64,000 nucleotides of DNA from assembly GCF_963576675.1 (NCBI RefSeq), contig NC_088915.1, positions 3,229,001 to 3,293,000 of the forward strand. The letters are read 5' to 3'. This DNA is from Euphorbia lathyris. Its lineage: Eukaryota > Streptophyta > Magnoliopsida > Malpighiales > Euphorbiaceae. Numbering within the stretch: the first letter of the stretch is position 1; each line of letters starts with the position of its first letter. The notes below the pieces were generated by a model that worked only from the letters and a program-made list of their open reading frames with translations, was not told the origin of the DNA and made no database searches. Position numbers and translations under genes: made by a program. This document shows, piece by piece, positions 48,340 to 59,455 of this stretch.

Positions 48340-48930
48340 TTAATAATTGACAATTGATGAATGCAGATTCTATATCATCTATGTCTTCCATTGATTTCTC
48401 ATCTTCCTCAATAATGCATTCTTCACCCCAATTCAAACTCGATCAATCACTCCCTTCATCCTTTCAGTCGGATAATTCTGATTCGGAAACTTCAAATTTG
48501 ATAAATCTTCAATTTGAAAATCTTGATTAGGATTTTCTAATCCATCTATGGAATCAGAGAAATCCTGATCCAACAACAGCTTGGAGCAGAACTCATACTC
48601 ATCTGTTTAACATCAACAAAATGATGATCAAGCAACTCCTTCACTGTCTATCGCGCTCTGATCTCTTAAAAACACTTGCTCAAAAAATCCTTCCCTTTCT
48701 ATTGTAACCACATTGGAAATTCAGGCATGTCCTATATATAAGAATCCAATTATAAGTAAAGCCAAAACTGGATCATTAGTATACTCTGACCATGAGATTT
48801 TTCCTATCACCATTTATATAATTGTGCAACCTAATGCCCGCTCATGAACCACACAAATGTAGTTGTGCCTGAGAAAACATCTACTTCTACAAATCTAGCA
48901 TAGCTAAAATTATCAATTTTTTCTCCCTTT
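48340..48930 (-). pseudogene. MAPKKK-like protein kinase relic, copy 1
   Basis: Minus strand, right to left, over several frames: YARFVEVDVFSGTTTF (the activation-segment region), VAQLYKW then MVIGKISWSEYTNDPVLALL, then PEFPMWLQ, stop, KGKDFLSKCF, then TVKELLDHHFVDVKQ, and an acidic tail NWGEECIIEEDEKSMEDIDD. The C-lobe motif KDFLSKC plus RDPxxRW-type text, and a C-terminal Trp/acidic tail, are typical of plant MEKK-type MAPKKKs related to MAPKKK17/18. The kinase N-lobe is absent, and stops and shifts make it dead. Confidence 0.72.
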
Positions 48931-49104
48931 TAGTTATAAGAATGTTCTAGCCCTGAATATCACAATGTGGTAATCGTTTTCTGTGTAAATAATTTAAGCA
49001 TTCAATGATATTTCTTGTGTTTAAAAATTAATTATTCATTTATGAAATAATTAAATCTGAAAATTAAAGAAATATCATACACAAGAAATATCATTAATGC
49101 TTAG

Positions 49105-49257
49105 ATTATTTACACACAAAAATTGATAATTTGCTGATTTAGGATGTGCTAGATATGTACACTGTGGTTGCATGACGAGAGGAACAAGGATTTCTGGCTC
49201 ATGTGTATGATATTATGTTGCACAATTATAGAAATGGTGATAGCTTTGATTGTTCCC
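49105..49257 (+). pseudogene. MAPKKK-like kinase relic, copy 2
   Basis: The plus frame reads ADLGCARYVHCGCMTRGTRI (activation segment, DFG-like position as DLG), then VAQL, then a KW-type piece before the CACTA-2 insertion. It forms an inverted repeat with copy 1: 48805-48880 pairs with about 49190-49250, and 48989-49021 with 49079-49115. Decayed and short. Confidence 0.55.
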
Positions 49258-49633
49258 AATGTTATAAAACTCGGACCGGTTGGTCACTACAAGAAAAACG
49301 GTAATTAGCAACCAAAAATCTGGTTGCTAAATTGGTTGCTAACACTATTTACCAACCAGAATTGCATATTTAGCAACCAAACTGGATCGGTTGGTAATTG
49401 CAAGGTTGCTAAAACTTTGATATCCTATCAAGCTTCTCGGTTGCAATGTTTGCAACCACCATTTCAGTAGCTAATTTGGTGGCAAAATTAGAAACCGATC
49501 ACTTGCAACCATATGTCAGTTACAAATCAATGAACAATTTTGCAAATCTATTATGGTTACAAACTAACTTTTGGTCACAAGTAATCTGGTTGTTAAATTT
49601 ATTGCTTTATGTCTGCAAATTTATATATATATA

Positions 49634-49811
49634 TTTGTCAAAAACAAAGTAAGCATAGCCTTTAGTGCCTTCTATGGTTACTTTGTTTTTTACAAAGTAA
49701 GCTTTACTTAGTTATTTTCACCATTAGATGATGGAATATAAAATTCATCCAATGATAAAAACACACAAAGTGAGGTTTACTTTGTCAAAAACAAAGTAAG
49801 CATAGCCTTTA
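49634..49811. repeat. 31-bp direct repeats bounding a small unit, then (TA)n
   Basis: A 31-bp word starting TTTGTCAAAAACAAAGTAAG occurs at 49634-49664 and 49781-49811. The sequence between contains inverted phrases (CTTTGTTTTTTACAAAGTAA), so this may be a small MITE. A run of TA repeats follows at about 49813-49841. Confidence 0.8.
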
Positions 49812-50015
49812 CCATATATATATATATATATATATATATATCTTAAAATATTATTTCTACAATTTTACTAAACTAACATCATATAACCATTTCAGAAATT
49901 CCATAATAAAACAGAAAATATAAATTATATAAAACTTATTAATGCGTAATAATTCAAGTTATACATTCGCTAAAAAAAAATTTAAAGTTACACATTGGTG
50001 TAAAAAAAATTAAAG

Positions 50016-50204
50016 TTATATATAAACTAAATTAAATACAAATAATTGTTGCTTGTATCCATACAAGTAAATGTTGAGAAATCGGTCTCTTGGGTAAGGC
50101 ACATGATCTGCTCGAGGGTGCACATTCATCATGCATGATGTGGGAAGCATAACGGTTGAAATTTTCTCACCTGAACGAAAACCAAATGAACAAAAAAAAA
50201 ACAT
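50016..50204 (-). other. Exon-like minus-strand frame inside CACTA-2
   Basis: The frame reads GEKISTVMLPTSCMMNVHPR then ADHVPYPRD. It looks like natural protein text, and an exon-like region (about 50530-50640, HPWIQFRSVQVDGTALVTLL) lies further upstream in the same orientation, with a possible first exon at 52030-52334. I cannot name the gene. Together they may be captured host exons. Confidence 0.35.
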
Positions 50205-50309
50205 GATAAATCAATCTAAACATAATCACAATTACATTCAATTTTCTTTAATCACGAGAGTCTAGAGTGTGTTCTATAGGATTTATAATTAGATACAGTT
50301 TTCCGAACT

Positions 50310-50391
50310 TTTCACGGTTTTATATGATAGTTCATGTTAGCCGACCCCGAACCATTTCGGGGCTAAGGCTTTGTTGTTGTTGTTGTTGTTG
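50310..50391 (+). mobile_element. 5'-truncated SINE (Au-like tail)
   Basis: An 82-bp insertion ending CGGGGCTAAGGCTTTG and a (TTG)n tail, the typical 3' end of Au-type plant SINEs. A perfect 16-bp target duplication, TACAGTTTTCCGAACT, flanks it at 50294-50309 and 50392-50407. The tRNA-related head is missing, so this is a truncated retroposition nested in CACTA-2. Confidence 0.93.
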
Positions 50392-52029
50392 TACAGTTTT
50401 CCGAACTACAAAAATTTAAAAAATCCTCATAAGTGCACTCTGTTTTTTATGCATTGAATTTAAGTGTTAAATGACATTTTTTTTATCAATACTTACATTA
50501 TAAACTGTATCAACAATCTTCAATAGACTAGTAAAATTAGAGGATCTGAGCAGCTGTATTCAACTTCAAGAGGGTCACAAGAGCAGTGCCATCTACTTGA
50601 ACTGACCTGAACTGAATCCAAGGATGGCCTGCAAAACAGTAGAATAAGTAACATTAGGAACATTCCAAACATGAATTTAAAAACTATAAAAAGCCCTCTG
50701 CAACTTATTTAGTGTTCAATGAATTCAAGTTTAGCCATTCATATGAATTTAAATATCATCACTTGCTCCACTTTTAAATAGCAGAAGGTGTTGTTAAGAA
50801 AATCATTCCAAACATGTGCCCATCTTATAGAGCTAATCCTAAACATGAAAATCAATGGCTTCCTCAAGAGAAATTGATCGGGAGTTAGCAATCCTACATA
50901 TGGCCACTTCAAGCAGAAATCCTACCCATGTCCAGGAACCACAGTAATACACCTTAGGTGAAATTGCATAAATGAATATCCATTTTAATAGAAGATCCTA
51001 TTTGCAAATACATGAAGAGATGATTTTACAATGATGAAAAATTATCACTTAACTAGTAACATTACATATCAATAACATGAATTGACTCAAAGAACTATTT
51101 ATAAAAATATGGCATAAATTATACTTTACTCCTCAAAGTTGCCTGAATAGATGTTATATGAATTTTTCTATATCCATCCTAAGATATGAACTTAAAGCAC
51201 GAGACAGGGCATCGTTACTTAGCCTTTTAACCCCAAAAGGCAGAACCAATTATCTACACTAACCCCAAAATCAGAAACAATTATCTATTAACCCAAAAGG
51301 CATAACTAATTTGCAGGTAACTGATGATAACCAAAAATACAATTGTAATTATCATTTAAAACTATAATATCAAAAGCTAAGTTCAAGACTTCATCAGGAC
51401 TCTAGCCAACATTTTAGCATTTAAAATAGAGACTCCACCATAAGTAACACCATAATGAAAATGACCTAACCAGTAAGTTATTAGCTCTTCTCAACCTCAA
51501 CTTTTCAGCAAACCTCAACTTTTCGCACAACAGGAAAAGGTAACAACAGAAGCACAATGAAAACCACTTACCATAGACGAAACTAAAAACACTTCAAACA
51601 AAATGAATGCTTCAATGCCAACATCAAACACTTCATCAAACACTTCAAACGCTAATACAACTTATTTATGATAACAGAAACCCTAGAAATAAACAATTAA
51701 GAGTCAATGAAAAGGACAAAATAAGAGTAAGACTGAGACTGACCTCCCTCACAGCCTCCATTAAAGAGAATGAGAAGCTCTAGAACTCCGAAAAAAATGA
51801 TTGACTAGAACAGGGTGAGAAATCACAAAACTCCATGAACATCACAATAACCATCCCAAATCCAAACAAATATAGCCAAACAACCAGCTCAAGCCAAAAG
51901 ACACATAATACCCTTTGCATCTCTAGGAGTTCTTAGAACTCGCAAGAACCGGAAAGAAAAAAAAAAACCCGAAGTCGAAGAAGAGCGTGTACAATGAGAG
52001 GAAAGAGCAAACCTTAGTCTTACCTTGCA

Positions 52030-52334
52030 TGTAGGGATAGAGGCCAGCTAGACACCTTCAGGCAGCCAAGGACATCATCGGAGTAAACCGACACGCGCCC
52101 GAAAGCCGAAGTTGTCCGACAGAACCCTTAGAGGTCTGATTGGAACGAAACAAAGCCATAGAACCCATCTAGGAGAAGTAGAGGGAGATTGATTAAAGAG
52201 AAACCGAAGTGAAACAAACCCAGAACTCGTGTTTTCAAGGGTTCCAGGAGGACAATGATGCAAGAAGTCGAAGATGGGAGAGAAGGTGGAGGCAGACAAC
52301 AAATGTAATTAGGGCTAATCTCTAATTTCTCCAT
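52030..52334 (-). other. Possible captured 5' exon inside CACTA-2
   Basis: The minus-strand ATG at 52334 opens MEKLEISPNYICCLPPPSLP. Another frame from about 52175 reads MGSMALFRSNQTSKGSVGQL. A GTAAG donor-like site lies near 52025. CT-rich leader sequence and the donor suggest the first exon of a captured gene. I do not recognise it, and the frame is uncertain. Confidence 0.3.
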
Positions 52335-52599
52335 AGCACAAATATAAATCCCTAAAATGGACCAAATGGATACATCGGGCCTATTTAACCTTTATTTCTT
52401 AATGGGCTTGGTAAAATAATGCTAATTTGATTTCTTCATTCCTCACTTATATTTAGACTCATTAATTTAATTCAAATATACATGTTTATTACTTTATGTA
52501 TTTGAATTGTGTTTTATAGTCTTAGTCGATGAATTCTATTCGTTGGCTAAATTTCATAATGTAGTTTCCAAATAAATATATAATGTATTCTTAGGTTCA

Positions 52600-52990
52600 A
52601 TTTAATACCAAATCCAACTTGTGTGAAAAGATTTCATATTTTTGTGATTTAATAATAGAATTGTAGTTTAATATTTATAAATTCGGAGAAATATTTATCT
52701 TTATCCATCTCATACAAAAGACAATATAATTTTTAATTTTTTTTATGTCTAATCATATGTTTATGAATGGTTACTAATAAATGATAAAATGACGCACATA
52801 TGAAGTGTAGATAATAAGATTTATGATCGATAATACAGTTTGATGAATTATCTATTAAATTGACCCAATTTGCCAACTTTATGAGTAAAATTGCTCTTCA
52901 TAACCAATGTTAGTGGTAAAATTGCACCATTTTGAACGATTGAGATAAAATTGCTCATGGATGTAGACGTTAGACGTATTTTTGCAACTT
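52600..52990. repeat. Second member of the 33597 repeat family
   Basis: Shares the centre (GATTTCATATTTTTGTGA, AATAATAGAATTG, ATAAATTCGG) and the outer phrases (TAAAATTGCTC, ACCAATGTTAGTGGTAAAA) with 33597-34140, partly inverted. Non-coding. It lies inside CACTA-2. Confidence 0.55.
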
Positions 52991-53570
52991 ACCCCCTTAA
53001 ATTTATTTTATACTTAAAAACTATTATTTTAAATATTAAAATATAATTTTATATTTTTCTTTTGTTTAAAAATATATTACCAGCATTTCTTTCTCTCTCC
53101 TTTCTTTCCTATTTAATTTCACTCAAAATATGATTCAAATATCCAAGTATATATTATATATAGAAGTCCCTAAATGGCCTTAAAAATTTGCAACCACAAA
53201 ATATATTTTGAGACCATTCGGTTGCAAAGTTTGCAACCATAAGAACTTTGAAACCGTGTTCAAGTCTCAAATGTATTTGACAAATGAGATTCTCAACTTG
53301 GCAACCGCAGGATGGGCTTTGCAACCACCTTGGTTGCAATATTGCAACCGACTTCAATTCGGTTGCAAATATCGATCTCTAATTACAGTTTTTCTTGTAG
53401 TGGGTTTGGTCAGTCGAACCAAGAACCGACATGAGTCCAGTCCGAGCTGAACTGGTTTCTTGAATAGTGACCCGAGTTCTTTTGCTTATTTGTTAAAAGA
53501 AAATATTAAATATGTTTATGAAACAAAAATAGCAAACTTTAATAAGAATTTGCACATTTAAACATAGATT

Positions 53571-53845
53571 GAGCAAAACAACCTCTAACATAACCAAACG
53601 CCTACAAGTAGCGTCCTCAAAAGGCAAACAGGCTTTAGATGCTGCGGATCCATTGAATGTATCAACACCAACGAACAAAGCTGAGGCAATTGAACTACAT
53701 TTTATTCATAACCAGCGGGAAATGCCTTCTAGGATACATCATAAAGTTGATGTTCCCCAAAATCCAGTAGAGACGTTGCAAGAGTGTGAATCAAAGGGAT
53801 TCCTCTTGAGAAACCCCTAACTGAAATCATCAAGAGAAACTTCAC
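53571..53845 (+). repeat. Duplicate of the 19945-20150 coding relic
   Basis: Reads VASSKGKQALDAADPLNVST, then HNQREMPSRIHHKVDVPQNP, then a stop after FLLRNP. It aligns with 19945-20150 through AAAAGGCAAACA, GAAATGCCTTCTAG and CTAACTGAAATCATCAAGAG. Two dispersed copies with protein-like text suggest a transposon ORF, perhaps LINE ORF1, but the family is not certain. Confidence 0.7.
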
Positions 53846-53994
53846 TTTACGGCTGTACTCACAAGGTTTGATCAATTTATGCTTCGGTCTTTGAAGGTCT
53901 GAAATCATCAACTTGGACATTAGATTCTCTCGAGAAAAATATTTGTTGATTTCATGTCTGGATGAATGATTGCTTTAGCGTACCCGTATGAAGA

Positions 53995-54245
53995 ATTATA
54001 AAAATGGTGATAGGTAAAATCATATGGTCAAAGTATATTGATGATCCGATTTTGGCTTTATTTAAAATACGATCCTTCAACGAGATGCCTGAATTTTTGA
54101 CTTGGTTATTAGAGAAAAATAAGGATTTTTTGAACAAGTGTTTAAGGAGAGATCCCAGAGAGAGATTGATGGAGAAGGAGTTACTTGATCATGATTTTGT
54201 TTATGTTAAAGAGATTTATATGAGTTCTTCTATAAGCTTTGTGCT
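53995..54245 (+). pseudogene. MAPKKK-like kinase relic, copy 3
   Basis: The open frame from 54004 reads MVIGKIIWSKYIDDPILALF, then NEMPEFLTWLLEKNKDFLNK then CLRRDPRERLMEKELLDHDF. This is the C-lobe of the same MAPKKK family as copy 1 (48340-48930), with the conserved RDPRER Arg. It is cut at the 3' side by a CACTA-type end at 54248 and lacks everything N-terminal. The frame is intact but far too short for a kinase. Confidence 0.82.
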
Positions 54246-54247
54246 GC

Positions 54248-54780
54248 CACTACAAAAACAAAAGCCCTATTACGACCCTAAAATTCAAGATTTAACGACG
54301 CTTTTCGACGTCCCTAAATGCTTACCCACGCTTTTCAAAGCATCGTTACAAACGTCATTAAATCGTGTGTCCTTAATTTTAACGACGCATAAAACATTGT
54401 GTGGATAAATTCCGTCTGACGATATACTGTATACAAGTGTACGCTTAAATTTTGAGCATCATGAATTTTTTTTATATTATTTATTTTTAATTTCAGAAAT
54501 TTTCACTACGTTTTAATAAAGCATCGCAAAGTGAACGACACATAATATTTGTTATGTCATTATTTCGCATAAGAAAATACTGGTAGCGTCTTGAATACAG
54601 CAACACTTTAATTTATCAGCGTCTCCAAATTGACGACATTTAGACAAAAAAATGTCTACATTTGGCTATATAAAAATGGCTTTATGTTAGCTAAAATATC
54701 GTCTCTAAATTGCGACGCTTGCATATTATTATGTCCCTATTTAATTTTATCCTCCAAAACGTTTCACAAACTCTCTTGGA
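54248..54780 (+). mobile_element. CACTA-3: left terminus and subterminal repeats
   Basis: Starts CACTACAAAAACAAAAGCCC at 54248. Subterminal words AACGACGC, GCATCGTTA and GACGACAT recur to about 54720. I find no matching right end before 55100, so the element is truncated or its right end has decayed. The end at 54780 is an estimate. It abuts and truncates kinase copy 3. Confidence 0.65.
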
Positions 54781-55105
54781 ATTTCCTATTTAATTTTATA
54801 TGATTAATATTCAATGAGTAAATTGAGAAGAAGAAGACAATTAAATTCTAACCAGCTGGTATTGATGTATAGAATCAGCAGGAATGAACTTGAAAAACTG
54901 AGGTGTTTGATCTTCTTGAAACAGATTATTGTTTTTAGAGCAAGAAGTCATTGTTGAAAGTGAACTGCTATATACCGCAACAGTTATACTTTCCATCGCA
55001 CCCTTTTGACATTTATGCCCTCCTCACAATTTTCAAACCAAAAGCTAAAAAATCTCAAATCCTCTCTAGTTTTTTAGCTTTTCAAAAAATCCGACCTAAA
55101 ACTAC
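54781..55105. other. Upstream region of the plant-mobile-domain pseudogene
   Basis: AT-rich with no clear gene. If the exon at 55106 is a true first exon, its promoter would lie here. I see no clear TATA box at the right distance. Confidence 0.35.
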
Positions 55106-55185
55106 ATGCCGCCAAAGGAAGGAAAGGGGAAAGGCTTCATAAAGGTTCCGGTAAGTTTTAATTTTTAAAAATTATCCGAAATCAC

Positions 55186-55590
55186 GGGTTCCGCCTCCGA
55201 AATCGGAGGCGGAACCCTTTTTTTTGTACTAAACGGGTCGTCGATGTCGTTGCCACCACGGCCGGAACGGACGAACTGTCCGTTTACCCGTGGTGGCAAC
55301 GACATCGGCTTACGGTGGAAAGCATGGCGCACTCGTTCCACCATTAGGTGGAACGAGTGGCGCACCAGTTCCACCCTATGGTGGAACTTGGTGCAGCGTT
55401 CCACGTAATGGTGGAACGAACGGCGCATCCGTTTGGCCCTACGGCCAAACGGAACGCGCTGTCCGTTTGGTCGAAGGGCCAGACGATTGCGGCGGACAGG
55501 TCGGCCCTGGGGCCGACCTGCACACCGCAACTGTTCTGTCCTACAGCCAAACGGACAAACTGTTCCGTTTAGGCCAAATCGGGTTCGAAA
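55186..55590. repeat. Array of CpG-rich hairpins in PMD intron 1
   Basis: At least eight consecutive inverted repeats in about 400 bp: a perfect 15-bp stem at 55186-55217 (2-base loop, followed by a T run), a perfect 19-bp stem pairing 55242-55260 with 55289-55307 that itself encloses a 7-bp stem (AACGGAC/GTCCGTT), a 12-bp stem at 55331-55358, two shorter GTTCCACC-type stems to about 55415, a 10-bp stem CCGTTTGGCC/GGCCAAACGG at about 55430-55452, an 11-bp stem CAGGTCGGCCC/GGGCCGACCTG at about 55497-55520, and a looser one to 55580. GC-rich in AT-rich surroundings. The long frames through it are artefacts. Confidence 0.93.
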
Positions 55591-56199
55591 CAAATTTTTT
55601 TCAAAAATAAATTAATTCGGGCCACCCGTGGGCAGGCTCAAATTATTAAAAAAACTTAAAAAATGATAAATTGAGTATATTAAAAAAAATGCGTTATTTG
55701 CTTATATATTTAATTTTTTTTTTTGTTTTACAGGCTGATATTGCTGAGGCCCGTTTTGGACACAGATATACAAGGACATGTGTTGTGAATGCCTCTGCTT
55801 GGAGGCAACAGATGGAGCAGATGATGATGGGGGATGCCCAGAGGGCACAGACTGAACACGACGAGCATGTTAGACGTGAGGAGATGGCAGATGCTGTGGA
55901 GATGGAGCACTACAAGAAAATTTGTTAATAATGAGAAAAAAATAATGAGAATAACAAAATATTCTCACTAATACTATAATCTCAATAATTTCAATGAGAA
56001 TAAATTATATGTTTTAATATTAATAATAAAATGATATATTTATTAAAATTTATTTTCTTTTATTCTCATTAATTTATCTTTTTACTAATTTACTAAATTC
56101 TACTGTCTATTATTCTCATCATATCTTTTGTACTTTAATATTAATAAAACTTTTTATCCTCACTATTCTGTCTAAAGATTTTTTCCCAAATATTTGGTT

Positions 56200-57660
56200 T
56201 AGCGCCGTGTCTTCCCCCCTAAATTTTTAGGTTTCCCTCCCTTCTTTTAGGGTTCCCTCCCAAAACTTCAGACGAACGCCCTAATCCAATTTCATTCTCT
56301 ATTCACATCACTCCAGAACTTTATGTATTCCCAAATTTCATTATGTATTCCCAAATTTCTCACATCACCACCAAACTTGAATCGAGTTGAAAATCATGGC
56401 TTCAAACCTCTTACTGAAACCTAAATCGTGAACATCACTATCCGCAAGTCTGTGAATGGCTTCTCTTCCAATGGCCTCAGAGAAGACCGTCCCTTTCCCT
56501 TCTTTCTTGTCTTCTGCTCGATTGGCTTCGTTCTGACAATAATTTCAGGTTATTTGTTCTTTCACTACTTAAGTTTTTAATTTCAGGTACTTTTTAATAT
56601 CTGGTTGTCTCTGTTATGATTATTGGGTTGTAAGGCCCGTTTTAATCCAATAAATTTTTGTTAAACCCATAAAAGCTTCATCTGAATCCGATAGGTTTTT
56701 GTTAAAAGGGGAAAAGAGTGAACAACTTGTGATTTATAAATCTTAGCATTTAATTTCATCTATTGTCTGTGTTTGATTCAGCTCTTTTTTAACATGTTTT
56801 GGCTTCTGATTTCAGTCTGAATTGTGGAAGTTCAACTAATGGCTGCTGCCCTGGAACTCTGAGTTGCCACTCAATTCTTCCAAGTGAGTGTTTCTCTTGA
56901 TAGTACTATGAAATTTCTCTTATCACCTTCATCTTGCTACTATTTGGCTTATACCTGTAGATTTTATGTGCTATATATATATAGATGTGTGTGGGATAAG
57001 TTGTAATTGGAAATTGTATTTGAACAGGGCACGTTTAGGCAAAGTAAGGAAATGATTCTTTTATTACCTCTATTGCTCTTACTCTTCAGTCTTCATGCGA
57101 AAGTACAAGGAGCAAGTAAAGATAAGGTTATGCACCCAATTTTTCTTGTGTGGTCCTATGTTTGGCATTTGGGTATATTATGTTCTGTTACATACTTAAG
57201 TAATATAATAATTTCACAGCATTATGTTTAAATTTGAAGTAACTGAAATTTCAAAGATTGTTGTCTATTTTACAGGGTTCTTGTGCTACGTTTCCACTGA
57301 GGCCTTTATCATGGACCAAGGGGTTCAAATTGAGGAATCATGCATCAACAATTCATGCGTCTGGAAGGACAAATAGGCGTTTTCCTGTAAAGTGTAATAT
57401 TCGTTTAAGGTTAGAAATGCTGGATGAATCGTTCAGTTTGTTTTTAACCATATGCATATGGCTTAGGTTTAGGGATTTGCTGTTCCTTTGATGACTATCT
57501 CCAGGAGAAAAATGGTTCAAACCTCAATTTTTTTGTGATATATCTTGCTAATTTTAATTTTGAATCACTTAGAGGATGCTCTATAAGTGAAGCTCTGCTA
57601 CTGATATGGATGTCCTCTGAATTCTTATTTCCTTGTTATCTGATGGATGCTAGATGTTAG
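56200..57660 (+). other. 5' part of captured gene region in CACTA-4
   Basis: Leader-like sequence at about 56200-56560 (AGGGTTCCCTCCC, in-frame ATGGCTTC words). Then a hydrophobic, signal-like frame, MILLLPLLLLLFSLHAKVQG, from 57052. Then an exon-like frame at about 57276-57380 (CATFPLRPLSWTKGFKLRNH), which resembles a plastid transit region. It probably belongs with the 57670-58110 fragment. Exon borders are not certain. Confidence 0.35.
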
Positions 57661-57669
57661 GAACTGATT

Positions 57670-58116
57670 TTGAATTATTTCATCAGTTTAGGAGCTTGTA
57701 CTCATGGACCCAAGATGAAACTTTTCAAAATTTTGTGGTTCAAAGGTAGTGCGCAAAATGATGAATCAGGAACTAGAGAAAAAGGATCCAAAGGTTCCAA
57801 GAACTCTGTTGAGGTTTCTTACATACAAAACAAAAGTGGGGAGAGTATAGTGGGATCGCCAAAGGTACACAGTGTTCCAGTTTCGTATACCTCTGAAGCG
57901 AATGAGCGGATTGCAGGTTCACCTGCTGTAAAATTATTCAAGAAATGGTGCATATTGAGCTCTCTATTGTCTTGTCAAGTTGGAGATGAAATAATGGGAG
58001 ATGAACCATCCTCAAGTGAAGAAATTCCAAAAGCTCAGAGTACTATACAAACCAAGAAAAGAGGTCAGATGTTAAAGACAGTATGGTGTCACTTTTATGA
58101 TGATGTATCCCACTAG
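57670..58116 (+). pseudogene. Captured gene fragment, EMB2759-like
   Basis: The frame reads MKLFKILWFKGSAQNDESGT, VGSPKVHSVPVSYTSEANER, IAGSPAVKLFKKW, then EIMGDEPSSSEEIPKAQSTI and KTVWCHF. The order (Ser-rich linker, GSPA, LFKKW, DEPSSSEE, LK.VW..F) recalls plant EMB2759-type plastid membrane proteins, but I rely on memory of that family. The membrane C-terminal half is absent: after KTVWCHF the text diverges and stops at 58114-58116. Confidence 0.4.
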
Positions 58117-58549
58117 TATCATTCATTATTTATGACAAACAAGAGGTTGAAATGCAATGTGTTCATGCTTTTATATAGAGGTTACCCTTCCCCAGGAATC
58201 GCAATGGATGTCAGGTGTGCATTTATTTTATCTCTATATGCTTTCAAAGTTCTGTTGTTTCGAACTTAGGTATGTTCTAAATGAGTATGCATTTTCTCTG
58301 TTGGCATGATGCTATTAGCTTTTATGTAGCATTTATTCAAGTCAAAGTAGTGTGAATTTAAGTTTAACTATCAAAGTGTGTTGTAATGCTATGTTCAAAT
58401 GTCATGGATGAAATTTAGTGGAGTTTTTAAATGGCTACTATAAGGCTCCCCTTCCCTCTGGCGAGCTGATATATTTGCTTTGATGTAATTCTTGTTAGTC
58501 CAATATCACGACATTATACAATGTTGAGAATTTCTCTTTTGCACAGGTA

Positions 58550-59278
58550 ATTGAAATCCTTGGTGGGGTTGCTAATCCTAATAGAAGTTCAAGCACACAT
58601 GTAATCACTGGAAAAGTCAGGAAAACACTGAATTTCTGCCCCGCTCTCTTTGCAGGGTTAGTCTTTCATTTTATAAATTTCTTTTTCTATTCATAGCTTA
58701 TCGTTCAAGCTTTTTATTTTTTATTTTTCTTGATTTGGTACCATATTGAAATAGTGAACTATGCAAGTTCTACCTTATGTGTATTTACTCTTTGAATGCT
58801 TTGACACGAATATTGTTCTTTCTTATACCGAGATATTAATGCCCTGGTTAAAAACATCAAAATGAATGTATGTTTCTCCAGTGCTTGGATAGTTTCATGA
58901 ACTTGGTTAAACAAAAGTTTCTGAAGAGGCATATTTGTGTGTGAGTGACATGACTTGTAAATTTTACTTACATAAGCCCTTGTCATGAAACTCATAATTT
59001 ATTTTCAAATTATTATATGTGCAGACGAATCAGCTTCTATAGTGCGTGATGATGATGACTATGTGCTGAAGTACAGAATGGGGTTGAAAGATGCAATTCT
59101 AAGAGTTAATTCCAATCCTAGAACTCTGTTTAAAGGGCATGGCATTTGTATTGCCTCTCACGTGCAACCTCCAGTTAAAACATTATCTGCAATTGTCATG
59201 TACCCTGATGGGAATATAAGTACTTTGATTCTCATTCATTATGGTAATAGGCTGACCACGTCTGTTACCTTACCTTAA
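58550..59278 (+). pseudogene. Unidentified captured exons in CACTA-4
   Basis: Two exon-like frames in one orientation: about 58550-58660 (VIEILGGVANPNRSSSTHVI, then NFCPALFAG) and about 59024-59275 (DESASIVRDDDDYVLKYRMG, then LFKGHGICIASHVQPPVKTL, then SAIVMYPDGN), the latter after a TGTGCAG acceptor. Sequence quality is that of a real protein with no stops in the blocks. I cannot name it. They sit between the EMB2759-like and 5-phosphatase fragments. Confidence 0.45.
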
Positions 59279-59455
59279 CTAACTGCATTTAGGGGGTGAG
59301 AGGCACTATAGATGTTTATAAGGAATATTCAGTATGATAAGAGGATTATTCTCAAGGCTGAATGTATTCTTCTGCCAACAGTGCTATGATAGTTTCATGA
59401 AGTTTGTTAAAAAAATGTATATGATTGTTGCTTCTCCTATGATTGTTGGTTTCAG

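Larger units (their letters stand above)
49285..53402. mobile_element. CACTA-2: complete 4.1-kb element
   Basis: Both ends are present: CACTACAAGAAAAACGGTAA on the left and, inverted, CACTACAAGAAAAACTGTAA on the right (one mismatch in at least 24 bp). The perfect 3-bp target duplication GGT lies at 49282-49284 and 53403-53405. Subterminal regions (49300-49610 and 53180-53385) are packed with GGTTGCAA/TTGCAACC words, the expected transposase-binding repeats. No transposase is found, so it is non-autonomous. Inside are a SINE, a MITE-like direct-repeat unit, a relic of the 33597 repeat family and minus-strand exon-like fragments. It inserted beside the decayed kinase copies. Confidence 0.95.

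Noticed and set aside
55186..55225. Hairpin plus T run resembling a bacterial terminator
   Set aside because: It lies in an intron of a plant gene and is one of a series of stems; no bacterial context exists.
55165..55610. Several overlapping frames of 60-142 codons
   Set aside because: They run through the hairpin array on both strands and read as mutually complementary text, not as protein families.
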